Shown piece by piece: positions 25,056 through 34,121 of a stretch of 64,000 nt of DNA. The notes below the pieces were generated by a model. It ran no database searches and was not told the origin of the DNA. It was given only the letters and a program-made list of their open reading frames with translations. Position numbers and translations under genes: made by a program. Position 1 is the first letter of the stretch, and every line of letters starts with the position of its first letter. The stretch spans positions 1-64,000 of the forward strand of contig VGCE01000009.1 of the NCBI GenBank assembly GCA_016870155.1. The letters are read 5' to 3'. Source of the DNA: Actinomycetota bacterium (GTDB lineage Bacteria; Actinomycetota; Thermoleophilia; Miltoncostaeales; Miltoncostaeaceae).

Positions 25056-25117
25056 CACCACCACCCCAGCCCGCGCGCCCTGTCAAGCGACGCGCGGGCC
25101 GGGCGGCGGCGCAACCG

Positions 25118-25831
25118 TCAGACCAAGGACGGGCGGGCGGCCTCAAGCACCTTTCGGTTGGAAAGGAGCAGGAAGCCGAAGCCGACCTTGGCGACCAGGT
25201 CGATGATGGTGAAGGCCGCGACCTCACCGGTGATGCTGATGACGTTAAAGCCCTCGGTGCCGAGTAGCCAGAGGATCGGATAGATCGTCCAGACGACAGC
25301 GAGCAACACGGCCAACTGGGTGAACTTGGCCTTCACCTCGGGGGCGCGCTCGTTGGCGGCCTTCAGGACCTCCGACAGCAGCACCCAGAGCAGCCAGACG
25401 AAGACGAGGGCACTGACGATGAACCAGATGTAGCGGAGGTTGCTGGAGGTGACTCCCGCGAAGAATCCCGTAGTGATCATCATGACGTCAAGACCCAGGA
25501 GCCAGACAATGGCCTCCTTTGTGGCCCCGGCGAGCAGCGCCAGGTCAAGCAGCAACAGGGGCGTGGTGAAGAACCAGTCCACGTAGCGCGCCCAGTAGAA
25601 GGGCTCGGCCATCGACTGGCCCTCGCGCGCGATCGGGAACCAGCCCTGCTTGAGGGCCATCGCCAGATAGGCAATGCCCGCGATGCCGACGATGAAGAAG
25701 GTGATGGTCTGAAACCACCGGTGGCCCGGCCTCTCACGGGCCGCCATGAACAAAAAGGCAAGGGCGCCGAGCGCCATGCCGATGGTGCCGATCCAGAGCC
25801 AGACCTGGACGGCATCTGAGGGCTCAACCAT
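25118..25831 (-). CDS. Bacteriorhodopsin-like light-driven proton pump (microbial rhodopsin)
   Basis: 237 residues, seven transmembrane helices. With retinal bound it should pump protons outward in light. Helix 3 reads RYVDWFFTTPLLLLDLALL: R82, D85, T89 and D96 match bacteriorhodopsin in residue and number, giving the DTD pump motif. D115, M118 and G122 also match. W181, Y184 and W188 line the pocket, E193 and E203 match the proton-release pair E194/E204, and D211 with K215 (IDLVAKVGFG) are the counterion and Schiff-base lysine. The proteorhodopsin-type Glu donor is absent, so it resembles the archaeal or Rubrobacter type. No retinal synthesis gene is in the window. Only a weak ribosome site (CGAGG) precedes the ATG. 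Confidence 0.93.
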   Translation of the reverse strand: MVEPSDAVQVWLWIGTIGMALGALAFLFMAARERPGHRWFQTITFFIVGIAGIAYLAMALKQGWFPIAREGQSMAEPFYWARYVDWFFTTPLLLLDLALLAGATKEAIVWLLGLDVMMITTGFFAGVTSSNLRYIWFIVSALVFVWLLWVLLSEVLKAANERAPEVKAKFTQLAVLLAVVWTIYPILWLLGTEGFNVISITGEVAAFTIIDLVAKVGFGFLLLSNRKVLEAARPSLV

Positions 25832-25901
25832 GGGAAACCTCGAGTTCGATGAGTGCGGGTGGAATGAAAATCATGAGGTACGAAGGAGAGATGTAGTCGT
25901 T

Positions 25902-25990
25902 TTGTCCACTTTTTACAGGTTCTGTCCACAAACTCGCGGGAGAACCGTCGTTTGCAAGCCGATCCTGACTCATGTGTCACCTGTGGATAA
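25902..25990. promoter_or_regulatory. Cluster of DnaA-box-like sites in an AT-richer gap
   Basis: TTGTCCACT (25902-25910), CTGTCCACA (25922-25930) and TGTGGATAA (25982-25990, exact reverse complement of TTATCCACA) lie 20 and 60 bases apart. The first two are one base away from the actinobacterial consensus TTGTCCACA. They sit upstream of the rhodopsin, where its promoter should be. Neither dnaA nor dnaN is near, so this is not a usual origin. The first two also form a direct repeat (GTGGACA on the minus strand). Confidence 0.45.
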
Positions 25991-26007
25991 CCCGAACGCC
26001 GCGCGGA

Positions 26008-26766
26008 TCAGGCCACGTTCGCCAGCCACGCGGCCGCCATGTCGGACACCACGTCCCTGCTCCCGGTGCACATGTTATCGGCCTGCGTCACCACGTGAAG
26101 CAGCAGGTCGTCGTTGCCCGCCCGCAGGATCGCGATGGCCACCCGGACCTTGGCGATCTGGACGCGGCTCACCGCGTGCGGCGACTCCGGCCCGCGTGAC
26201 GACCACCACGTCGCGTAGGTCCAGATCTCCCCGTTCTCGGGGCTGGGCGTCGAGCCGTTGGCGCGCATGACCGTAAGGACGCGGTCGCCCGGCGGGTCGT
26301 CCGCGTTCTCGACCACGATCGGCCGCGCGTAGCCGACCACCTCCCCGCACGACGGCGTGGCGCCCTAGCGCAGCCAGCGCAGGCGCAGGGCCTCGGGCAG
26401 CGACGCCGGGGGCGCGATTGTGAACAGCCCCACCACCTCGGGAGCATCGTGGTTGGCGATGAAGTTCGGGCACACCGTGCTGTCCATGCTGTAGCTCAGC
26501 AGAACCACGCGATTGAACCCGTCGGCGCCGCCACTTCGACGGCGGCCTCGATGTCGAGCGGCGTCGTGTGGAACAGCCCGCCGCCGAAGAAGAGGCCGTT
26601 GTTGTCCGGCCGCGTGTTGACGGCCATCACGGGGAAGCCGTCCTCGGCCAGCTCGAACGCCAGGCGGCGCGGCACCCCGTGAGGTAGTTGCCCACCGAGC
26701 CGTGCATCACGATCACCAGCCATGCGCGTGCCCCGCGCGCGGACGCCCCGGCCGGCGCGTGCTCAC
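26008..26766 (-). pseudogene. Alpha/beta-hydrolase pseudogene
   Basis: Read with corrected frames from GTG 26766, this is an alpha/beta-hydrolase: WLVIVMHGSVGNYLTG, VPRRLAFELAEDGFPVMAVN, LDIEAAVEVAA, DGFNRVVLLSYSM, then PEVVGLFTIAPPASLPEALR. Damage includes a shift in the 26744 area, one lost base in the C-run 26675-26678, a shift near 26530 and an in-frame stop at 26365-26367. The nucleophile motif is degraded (SYSMD where GxSxG is expected). The GTG overlaps the restored end of the upstream hydrolase by 4 bases, so the two were once coupled. Confidence 0.7.
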
Positions 26767-26776
26767 GCCAGCGCCC

Positions 26777-27367
26777 TCAGGAACGCCGCGATGGCATCCA
26801 CCAGCAGGGATCTCCTGCCCCGGGCGTGCCCTCCACCACCACCACCTCGCCCAGCCGCGCGACGATCTCCTCATACGCGGGGTCGGCGCCCCAGTGGCGG
26901 CTGCGCTGCTCGAGCGACTCGGGCAGGCCCCACTGCCCCGAGATGGAGATGGGCCCGCGCACCGCGTGGAACGGACGCGTGGCCACGTACCACGCGGCCA
27001 GCGTGGCCCCGCTCGAGCGCCCGCACACCACCGCGTGGTCGTCGCCCCGCACCTGCAGCCAGCTCCACGCGGCGGCGATGTCGCGCACGGCGGCGTCGAA
27101 GATCGCCTTGCCGAAGAGCTGGCCCACGTTGCGCATGCGGGTCTTTACCACCAGCGCGCGGGACCCCGGCCGCGCGATGCGCCCGGGCAGGGACCTCAGC
27201 GTGCCCACCAGGAAGTTGCCGATGATGCCGTGCACGTGGATTGCCGCCGTGCGCCGGCCGGTGGCGCGCTCGCGCACGCGGGTGGGCCGGTCATCGACGT
27301 GCAGCGGGGCGTCGTGCACCTCGCCATCTTCGGCGGTGATCGTGGCGAGGGTGCGCTCGACTGCCAC
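26777..27367 (-). CDS. Truncated alpha/beta-hydrolase
   Basis: 196 residues, beginning 3 bases after murI. It has the oxyanion-loop start HVHGIIGNFLVGTLRSLPGR and nucleophile GRSSG (G-x-S-x-G). The later Asp/His region is missing: the sequence jumps from EEIVARLGEVVVVEGTPGAG to a C-terminal tail. A shift at the C-run 26818-26821 would restore SLLVDAIAAFLRALA and a stop at 26763. The gene is therefore both shortened and frame-shifted and is probably inactive. It and the pseudogene at 26008 are tandem relatives. Confidence 0.6.
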   Translation of the reverse strand: MAVERTLATITAEDGEVHDAPLHVDDRPTRVRERATGRRTAAIHVHGIIGNFLVGTLRSLPGRIARPGSRALVVKTRMRNVGQLFGKAIFDAAVRDIAAAWSWLQVRGDDHAVVCGRSSGATLAAWYVATRPFHAVRGPISISGQWGLPESLEQRSRHWGADPAYEEIVARLGEVVVVEGTPGAGDPCWWMPSRRS

Positions 27368-27370
27368 GGC

Positions 27371-28195
27371 CTACGTCCCGTCGATGAAGCCCGGGTCCAC
27401 CTGCTGCACCTCGCCGAACGGCATCTGCAGGAACCTCGAGCCGATGCTGCGGAACGCCGCCGGATCGCCCGAGCAGGCGAAGCGGTAATCGCCTTCGCCA
27501 CCGGGTCGCAGCACGCCCTGGCGCTCGAGGGTGACGGCGATCTCGCGCGCGATCTCCTCGCCCGACGAGATGAGCACGGCATCGGCCGGCACGTTGCGCC
27601 GGATGATCTTCCCCACGAGGGGGTAGTGCGTGCAGCCGAGTATCACGGTGTCCACCTGCGCGGTGCGAAGCGGCGCGGTGTAGTCGCGCACCATCTCGGC
27701 CAGCTCGTCGTCGTACGGGCTGTCGCGCTGTATCGCCGACGCCAGCCCCGGGCACGCCACGGCCGTCACCTCGGCCCCGGCGTGGTGCGCGAGGATCATC
27801 CGCTGGTACGACCCCGACGCCACGGTGGCCTCGGTGGCAAGCAGTCCGATGCGCCGCGACCGGCTGCTTTGCACCGCCGCGCGGCTCTCGGCGGTCATCA
27901 CGCCGATCACCGGCACGTCGAGGTGTGTCTGCAGGTGGGCCAGCGCCGCGGCGGTGGCCGTGTTGCACGCCACCACGATGAGCTTGGCCCCCGCTCCCAG
28001 CAGCCACCGCGCGATCGCCTCGGCGCGCCCACGCAGCTCATCGGGCGACTTGTCGCCGTACGGGAACCAGTCGGTGTCGCCGAAGTAGACGAAGTGCTCC
28101 GATGGCAGGCGGGCCAGGCACTCGTCGAGCACCGTCAGCCCGCCCACGCCGGAGTCGAACACCCCGATGGGGCTGTCGGGCAGTGCGGCCATCAC
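27371..28195 (-). CDS. murI: Glutamate racemase
   Basis: 274 residues. It converts L- to D-glutamate for peptidoglycan. GVFDSGVGGLTV opens the enzyme. The two catalytic cysteines are in VACNTATAA and LGCTHYPLVGK, with Asp and Ser contacts in FDSGVGG. The start is GTG 28195 or the adjacent ATG 28192; TAGGGT lies 5 or 8 bases before them, consistent with a leaderless transcript. It is separated from rph-rdgB, with which it is clustered in many actinobacteria, by the rhodopsin and exporter genes. Confidence 0.93.
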   Translation of the reverse strand: MMAALPDSPIGVFDSGVGGLTVLDECLARLPSEHFVYFGDTDWFPYGDKSPDELRGRAEAIARWLLGAGAKLIVVACNTATAAALAHLQTHLDVPVIGVMTAESRAAVQSSRSRRIGLLATEATVASGSYQRMILAHHAGAEVTAVACPGLASAIQRDSPYDDELAEMVRDYTAPLRTAQVDTVILGCTHYPLVGKIIRRNVPADAVLISSGEEIAREIAVTLERQGVLRPGGEGDYRFACSGDPAAFRSIGSRFLQMPFGEVQQVDPGFIDGT

Positions 28196-28283
28196 CCATA
28201 ACCCTACGGGGCACCCCGGTGCGGGGCGCGGCGTCGCGCAATGCCCCGGCCTGCACGGGCGTGGCGTGCCCCCGGCGCGGGGT

Positions 28284-28289
28284 TACGAT
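28284..28289 (+). promoter_or_regulatory. -10 hexamer TACGAT, leaderless start
   Basis: TACGAT ends 6 bases before the GTG at 28296. This fixes the start against longer in-frame extensions. Confidence 0.55.
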
Positions 28290-28295
28290 GGTCCG

Positions 28296-28838
28296 GTGAG
28301 CAGGGCACCTGCAATCTCTGTAGGAGACACCGTCCCGGGGTTCGTCCTGCCCCTCACCGACGGCCGCACCGTTGATCTCTCCGACCTTCCCGGCGCGCAG
28401 GCCATCGCCGTGGTGTTCTGGTGCAACCACTGCCCCTATGTCAACGCCTGGCTCGGGCGCCTCAATGACCTGGCAGAGGAGCTCGCCGACCGCGGGCTGG
28501 TGGTGATCTGCGTCAATAGCAACGATGCCGTCACCTACCCCGCCGACTCGTTCGACGCCATGGTGGAGAGGGTGCGCCAGACCGGCACGGTGTTCCGGTA
28601 CGCGCATGATGAGACCCAGGACGTGGCCCGGGCCTACGGCGCCGAGCGCACGCCCGAGGTGTTCCTGCTCGACGCCGACCGGCGCCTCAGGTACCGCGGC
28701 GCCATCGACGACTCCACCGAGCCCGGGGGAGTGACTCAGCAGTGGCTGCACGACGCCGCTCTGGCCGTGCTGCGCGGGCAGGACGTCGCCGTCACCGAGA
28801 CGCCCGCGGTGGGCTGCTCGGTGAAGTGGCGCCACTGA
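28296..28838 (+). CDS. Thioredoxin-like (AhpC/TSA-type) redox protein
   Basis: 180 residues from GTG 28296. PGFVLPLTDGRTVDLSDLPG is the usual opening of peroxiredoxin-like thioredoxin folds, followed by VVFWCNHCPYVNAW with a CxxC pair and TPEVFLLDADRRLRYRGAID with the cis-Pro. The CNHCPYV form is typical of the thioredoxin-like proteins annotated as thiol-disulfide isomerases, probably a cytoplasmic reductase or peroxidase. The last 13 bases overlap the start of the MFS gene, so the two are cotranscribed. Confidence 0.85.
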   Translation: MSRAPAISVGDTVPGFVLPLTDGRTVDLSDLPGAQAIAVVFWCNHCPYVNAWLGRLNDLAEELADRGLVVICVNSNDAVTYPADSFDAMVERVRQTGTVFRYAHDETQDVARAYGAERTPEVFLLDADRRLRYRGAIDDSTEPGGVTQQWLHDAALAVLRGQDVAVTETPAVGCSVKWRH

Positions 28839-30322
28839 GCACCGACCACGTGGCGGATCGCAAGCGCCTCATCCTGCTGCTCGCCTGCCTGGGCAACTTC
28901 ATGGTGGTGCTGGACGTCGCGGTGGTGAACGTGGCCCTGCCCGCCATGCGCGCCGACCTGGGCTTCAGCGCCACGGGCCTGCAGTGGGTGGTGAACGCCT
29001 ACACGCTCACCTACGCGGGGTTCCTGCTCCTGGGCGGGCGCACCGCCGACATCTTCGGCCGGCGGCGGATGTTCCTGGTGGCGCTGCTGGTGTTCACCCT
29101 GGCGTCGCTCGTGTGCGGGCTCGCCCCCACCTCGGGCACGCTCATCGCGGCCCGGGCAATCCAGGGCCTCGGCGCGGCCATACTCGCGCCGGTCACCCTC
29201 ACCATCGTCACCATCACCTTCACCCAGCCGCGCGAGCGCGCCTATGCGCTGGGCTGGTGGGGCGCATCGCTTGCCAGCGGCGGCGCGGTGGGCGTACTGA
29301 TCGGGGGAATCCTCACCGATCTGCTCTCATGGCGGTGGATCTTCCTCATCAACCTGCCCGTGGGGGTGCTGGGTACCATCGCCGCCCGCGCCCTGCTGAG
29401 GGAGAGCCGCGCCGACACCCGCGATCGCAGCCTCGACATCGGCGGCGCGGTGACGGTCACCCTCGGGCTCACCGCGCTGGTGTTCGGGGTGGTGCAGAGC
29501 GAGACCCACGGGTGGTCATCGCCATGGACGGCGGTGCCGCTCGTGGCGGCCGTGGTGCTCATCGCGCTCTTCGCGTTCATCGAGCTCAAGGTGGCGCGCG
29601 CGCCCATCGCCCCCTTGCGCATCTTCCGCTCGCGCGCACTCACCGCGGCCAACATCGCGATGTTCTGCGTGGGCGCTTCGATGTTCGCCATGTGGTACTT
29701 CGTGTCGCTCTACCTGCAGCTGGTGCTGGGCCAGAGCCCGCTCATCGCGGGGCTCAGCTTCATCCCCGCGGCGCTGGCGATCATCGTGGCCTCGCAGGTG
29801 GCGGGCCGCCTGGTGCCGCGGCTCGGCCCGCGCCCCCTGCTGGTGGCTGCCGGCCTCATGATCTCGGCCGCGCTGTTCTGGATGTCTGGCCTGAGCGCCG
29901 ACGGCTCGTACCTCACGGACATCCTCGGGCCCATCATCCTGGTGTCCATCGGGCTCGGGCTGGCGTTCCCGCCCAGCACCTGGGCGGCCACGGCCGGGGT
30001 GGCCCCGCACGAGGCCGGGTTGGCATCGGGGCTCATCAACAGCAACCGGCAGATCGGCGGCGCCGTGGGCCTTGGCGTGCTGGCCACCATCGCCGCCGCG
30101 CACAGCGCCACGTTGTCGGCCGATCAGTCGCCGGCGTCCGCGCTGGCCGGCGGCTACTCGCTGGCGCTGGTTGTGGCTGGCGTGGTGGCGCTGGGCGCGG
30201 TGGTGGCCGCCCTTGCCATACCGGGGTCGCGCCCATCGCCCACCGTGGCCGCGACGGTGGGCGCGCCCGCGGCCGCGGCCGGGGCCGGGGTCGGGCCCGC
30301 GGCCGGGGAGCCGACCTCCTAG
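28826..30322 (+). CDS. MFS drug exporter, DHA2 family (EmrB/QacA-like)
   Basis: 498 residues from GTG 28826 (GTG 28850 is an alternative). It is predicted to have 14 membrane helices, as in the DHA2 proton antiporters. LACLGNFMVVLDVAVVNVAL in helix 1 and GGRTADIFGRRRMF after helix 2 are characteristic. The Ala/Gly-rich tail is unstructured. The gene is translationally coupled to the thioredoxin-like gene. Its stop shares the bases CTAG with the stop of the convergent MMPL gene, so the ends overlap by 3 bases. The substrate is unknown. Confidence 0.85.
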   Translation: MAPLSTDHVADRKRLILLLACLGNFMVVLDVAVVNVALPAMRADLGFSATGLQWVVNAYTLTYAGFLLLGGRTADIFGRRRMFLVALLVFTLASLVCGLAPTSGTLIAARAIQGLGAAILAPVTLTIVTITFTQPRERAYALGWWGASLASGGAVGVLIGGILTDLLSWRWIFLINLPVGVLGTIAARALLRESRADTRDRSLDIGGAVTVTLGLTALVFGVVQSETHGWSSPWTAVPLVAAVVLIALFAFIELKVARAPIAPLRIFRSRALTAANIAMFCVGASMFAMWYFVSLYLQLVLGQSPLIAGLSFIPAALAIIVASQVAGRLVPRLGPRPLLVAAGLMISAALFWMSGLSADGSYLTDILGPIILVSIGLGLAFPPSTWAATAGVAPHEAGLASGLINSNRQIGGAVGLGVLATIAAAHSATLSADQSPASALAGGYSLALVVAGVVALGAVVAALAIPGSRPSPTVAATVGAPAAAAGAGVGPAAGEPTS

Positions 30323-33300
30323 CGCAGCTGCGCCGGTCCCGATCCCTGCTCCGAGCCATCGGTCGCGCCGGCATCGGCCTTCGCGACCTGCTCCATGAGC
30401 TTGTCGCCCTCGAAGTCCACGTGCGGGAGGATGCGATCGAGCCAGTGGGGGATCCAGTGGGTGCCGCGACCCATGAGCCGGAGGATCGCCGGCACCATTG
30501 ACAGCGTCAGCGCGCCCGCCAGCAGCACGCCAACCGACAGCCCCACCCCGAACTACTTGATCACCGGATCGCCATTGATGATGAACGCGGCGAACACCGA
30601 CAGCATGATGAGCGCGGCCGTCACGATGACCCGTCCCGCCGTGCGCACGCCGTCGGCCACCGCCTTCGACGGATCGGCCTTGGTGCCGTCGGCGCCGATG
30701 CGCGAGAGCAGGAACACCTGGTAGTCGTTGGCCAGCCCGAAGAGCGCCGCGTACATCATCAGCGGCACGTACGACGCAATGGGGTCGGTTGGTCGTCCGT
30801 CCAGGTGGCAGCAGGCGTTCGCGGGATCGAGACCCACGATCGAGAACCCGAACCCCCACTGGAACACGAAGGTGAGCAGCCCGAAGGCGGCCAGTGAGAT
30901 GAGCGTGATCACCACAGCCGCCTGGATGGGGATGAGGATCGACCGGAACGCCAGCAGCAGCACCGCCATGTTGAGCAGCGCCACGGTGAAAATGACCAGC
31001 GGCAGGGCGTCGGTGATCTCGCCGGCGAGGTCGATGTTGGCGGCGGTCGTGCCGCCCACGTATGCCGTGAGGCCCGTGGTCTCCTTCTCCACCCCGGGCA
31101 CCACCGAGTCGCGCACGCGCTTGACGAGCAGCACGGTGGCCTCTGACGCCGGGGCCGTGGTGGGCACGGCGTTGTAGTACGCCGCGGTGCCGCTCTTGTT
31201 CACGGACGGCACCGACACGCCCTTCACGCCCTTGGTCGTCGTGAGGGCGTTCTGCAGCTTGACCAGGCGCGGGTCGGTGCCCAGGGGGTTGCCGCCGGCC
31301 GCCGTGAGCGCGGCCGTCACCTCGGCCTTCAACTGCTCGGCCTCGGCCATCTGCTGGTTGGCCTCGGCCTGCAGCGCCAGCAGCTGGCGCTTCTGGTACT
31401 CGATCGACGCCACCTGCGCCAGCAGCCGCGCCTCGTCGCGGGCCAGTGCCTCGCGCTTTCGCACCAGGGTTTCCCGCTGGGCCACCAGCGTGCGGGCCTG
31501 GGCCGCCAGGGAACTGGCCTGCGCCACCAGCGCCTGCTGCTGCGGGGTGAGCGGCGCGGTGAGAATCGCCTTCGCCTGCGCACGCAGGTCGGCCTCGCGG
31601 GCCAGCGCCGCATCTCGGGCCTTCTGCTGCAGGTCGGCCTGCGCCAGCAGGGCGTCGCGACGGGCATCGAGGTCGGCCTTGCGGGCCTGCAACCGCTCGA
31701 GCTCACGGGGGTCGACGGCCGCGGCGATCGCCGCCTCGGTGGCAGCGATATCCCGCTGCACCGTGGCCACCTCGGCCTCGATGGCCCGGTAGCGCGCCAG
31801 GGCGGTGCGGGCCGCTGCCGCCTGGGCCTGGGCCTGTGTCACCAGCGCCGCCGCGCGGGCGTCGGCATCGCCCCGTGCCTGCGCGCGCAGTGCCTCCGCC
31901 TGGGCAATGAGCCGGTCGCGGCGGGTGGCAAGCGCCTCGGCCTGCGCGTCAAGCGCCTGGCGCTCGGCGGTGAGCACCGCGGCCCGGGCCTTCACCCGGG
32001 CCGCCTCAGCCTCCAGCTGAGCCTGCTTGGCCTGCCCCTCGGCCTGCTCGGCCTCGAGCTGCGACTGCAGCGCCTCGGCCTGGCTCTGCTCGGCCGCCAC
32101 CGTGGGGTCTTCCTTGGCCGGCGGGTCCAGCTGCACGGCCACCAGAAGCGGCCCGTTGAAGCCCACGCCGAAGCCCTCGCTCATGAGGTCGTAGGCCTGG
32201 CGCTGCGTGGTGCTCTTGGAGGACACGCCGACGTCCTCCTGCCCGAGGTTCATGCGCAGCACCGGAATGGCCATCGGCACCAGGATGAGCAGGCCCACCC
32301 CCACCATCCACCACGGATGGCGCGACATGAAGCGCCCCCAGCGCATCCACACGCCCCCGGCTGCCGCAGCGCCGCCCGTGGCCGCGCCTGCGCCCGCTGC
32401 TGCGGCGCCCGCTGCTGCCTTGTGGCGCCGGAAGATCGGCAGCGAGTTCAGTCGGTGCCCGAGCAGCGAGAGCACGGCCGGCAGCAGCAGGGTTGCCGCG
32501 AGCACGGCCGACACCACTGCCAGCGACGACCCATACCCGAGCGACGAGATGAGGGGGATCCCCGCCACCGCGAGCGACAGCAGCGCCAGCACCAGCGTGC
32601 CCCCCGCGAACACCACCGCCGTGCCCGCGGTGCCCACCGCAAGCGCCACGGACTCCTTCGGGTCCATGCCCTGGGCCATCTGGGCGCGGTGCCGCGACAC
32701 CACGAACAGCGCGTAGTCGATTCCCACGCCCAGGCCGATCATGGTGGCGAGGGTGGGCGCGATGCTGGGGCACCGACACCAGGTGCCCCAGCAGCCCGAT
32801 CACCACCAACCCCAGCGCGAGGCCGATGATCGCGCTGATGATGGGTATGAACATCGCGATGAGGCTGCCGAACGAGACGGCGAGGATGATCACGGCCGCG
32901 ATGAGGCCGATCACCGTGCTCGGGTCGGTGTCGGGATTCGAGAGCGTGGACCCCACCGTGCCGCCGGCGGCCACCTGCATGCCGGCCTTCACCGCGGGGT
33001 CTGCGGCATCGAGCACGGCCTGGGCCTGCTTCACCGTCAGGCTGGCCGCGCTGACGTTCATGAGCACCGGCACGTAGGCGATGGTCCCCGACTTGCTCTG
33101 CAGGTACTTCGCGGCGTTGCCGTAGGGGCTGGTGGCCTGCGTGACGTGCGGCACCTTGGCGATGGCCGCCACCGACGCCGTGATGGCGTTCTTGTTGGCC
33201 GTGCTGTTCACGGTGCCGCTCCTCACCTTGAACACGATCGGGCTCGTGCCGTTCTGCGTCGGCGGGAAGTCGGCGGCCAGCACGTTGGTGGCGTCCTGGC

Positions 33301-33454
33301 TCTGCGTGCCCGGCAGGCTCATGTCGTTGGTGGTGCGGGCACCCACCAGCGTCACCACCACGGTGAGCGCGGCGATCAGGGCCACCCAGATGAGGAGCCC
33401 CTTGATGGGGTGGTGCGCGATCCATCGCGCGAGCCGGTGCAGCAGGCGGGCCAC
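30319..33454 (-). pseudogene. MMPL/RND family transporter, interrupted
   Basis: A protein of about 1,045 residues when repaired. Helix 1 is PIKGLLIWVALIAALTVVVT. A second half-molecule follows helix 7 (WWMVGVGLLILVPMAIPVL). An extra C in a run (GGGG on the plus strand, 32767-32770) shifts the frame after GHLVSVP; restoring it gives PSIAPTLATMIGLGVGIDYA. A TAG at 30553-30555 interrupts VIK-x-FGVGLSVGV, most simply CAG to TAG. Between helices 7 and 8 lies a ~270-residue Ala/Gln/Glu/Arg coiled coil (about 31320-32140), as in mycobacterial MmpL4/5. Without repair two unjoined pieces are made. Confidence 0.8.
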
Positions 33455-33588
33455 CGTCAGCCCACCGGGCCGCGGCGGGCTCGAGGGACCAAACCCATGC
33501 CGGGATCATCGCTCACCGAATCACACGCCTCTGCACCATGCGCGCCGGTGCACCAGCGCGCCGGTTCCGGCGCTGCCCGGCCCCGGCG

Positions 33589-34080
33589 CTACTCGGCCAG
33601 GCGCCGGTAGCCGCTCTGCCACCAGGCGAGCGGCCGGCCGTCGGTCACGTCTGCCTGCAGCACGCGGCCCACGAGTATCGAGTGGTCGCCGCCGTCCACC
33701 ACGGCGTGGCGCTCGCAGGCCAGGCGGGCCAGGCACCCGGGCATCATCGGCACCCCCAGCGGACCCTCCTCCACCGCGATGTCCTCGAAGCGATCCTCGC
33801 GCTTGAAGGCGAAGGTGTTGGACACCTCCTCCTGCGTGGAGTCGAGGATGTGCACGGCGAAGGCCGGCGCACCCGTGAGGTGCTCGTGGTGGTACGAAGC
33901 CATGCCGATGCATACCAGGATGAGCGGCGGGTGCAGCGAGAGCGACGAGAACGCCGAGGCGGTGAGGCCCACGGGGCCGTCGGGCCCCTGCGCCGTGACC
34001 ACCGTGATGCCGCTTGCCCAGCGCCCGAGGGCCGCCTTGAAGTCGTCCGGCTCCACGCCGGGAAGGTGCGATTCAGCCAT
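33589..34080 (-). CDS. Flavin reductase family protein (FMN-binding split barrel)
   Basis: 163 residues. LGRWASGITVVTAQGPDGPV then GLTASAFSSLSLHPPLILVC is the classic FMN-binding opening of HpaC/ActVB-type NAD(P)H:flavin oxidoreductases, which supply reduced flavin to a monooxygenase. It ends GRPLAWWQSGYRRLAE, typical of the family. No monooxygenase is next to it. TACAGT 6 bases before the ATG fixes the start. It is divergent from the lipase-like gene at 34122. Confidence 0.88.
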   Translation of the reverse strand: MAESHLPGVEPDDFKAALGRWASGITVVTAQGPDGPVGLTASAFSSLSLHPPLILVCIGMASYHHEHLTGAPAFAVHILDSTQEEVSNTFAFKREDRFEDIAVEEGPLGVPMMPGCLARLACERHAVVDGGDHSILVGRVLQADVTDGRPLAWWQSGYRRLAE

Positions 34081-34086
34081 GGCGTG

Positions 34087-34092
34087 ACTGTA
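34087..34092 (-). promoter_or_regulatory. -10 hexamer TACAGT, leaderless start
   Basis: TACAGT on the minus strand ends 6 bases before the flavin reductase ATG at 34080. Confidence 0.55.
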
Positions 34093-34109
34093 TCCCGTCG
34101 CACCGGAAG

Positions 34110-34115
34110 TAAGAT
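34110..34115 (+). promoter_or_regulatory. -10 hexamer TAAGAT, leaderless start
   Basis: TAAGAT ends 6 bases before the GTG at 34122. It is only 17 bases from the opposed hexamer at 34087-34092, so the two promoters are back to back. Confidence 0.55.
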
Positions 34116-34121
34116 CACGCC

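Noticed and set aside
25480-25980. Minus-strand frame overlapping the rhodopsin start
   Set aside because: It covers the rhodopsin in another phase; rhodopsin motifs are unambiguous, and the N-terminal part runs through the DnaA-box region without any signature.
25861-25990. Replication origin
   Set aside because: DnaA-like boxes are present but only three, no dnaA, dnaN or gyr genes are near, and no long AT-rich unwinding element is seen.
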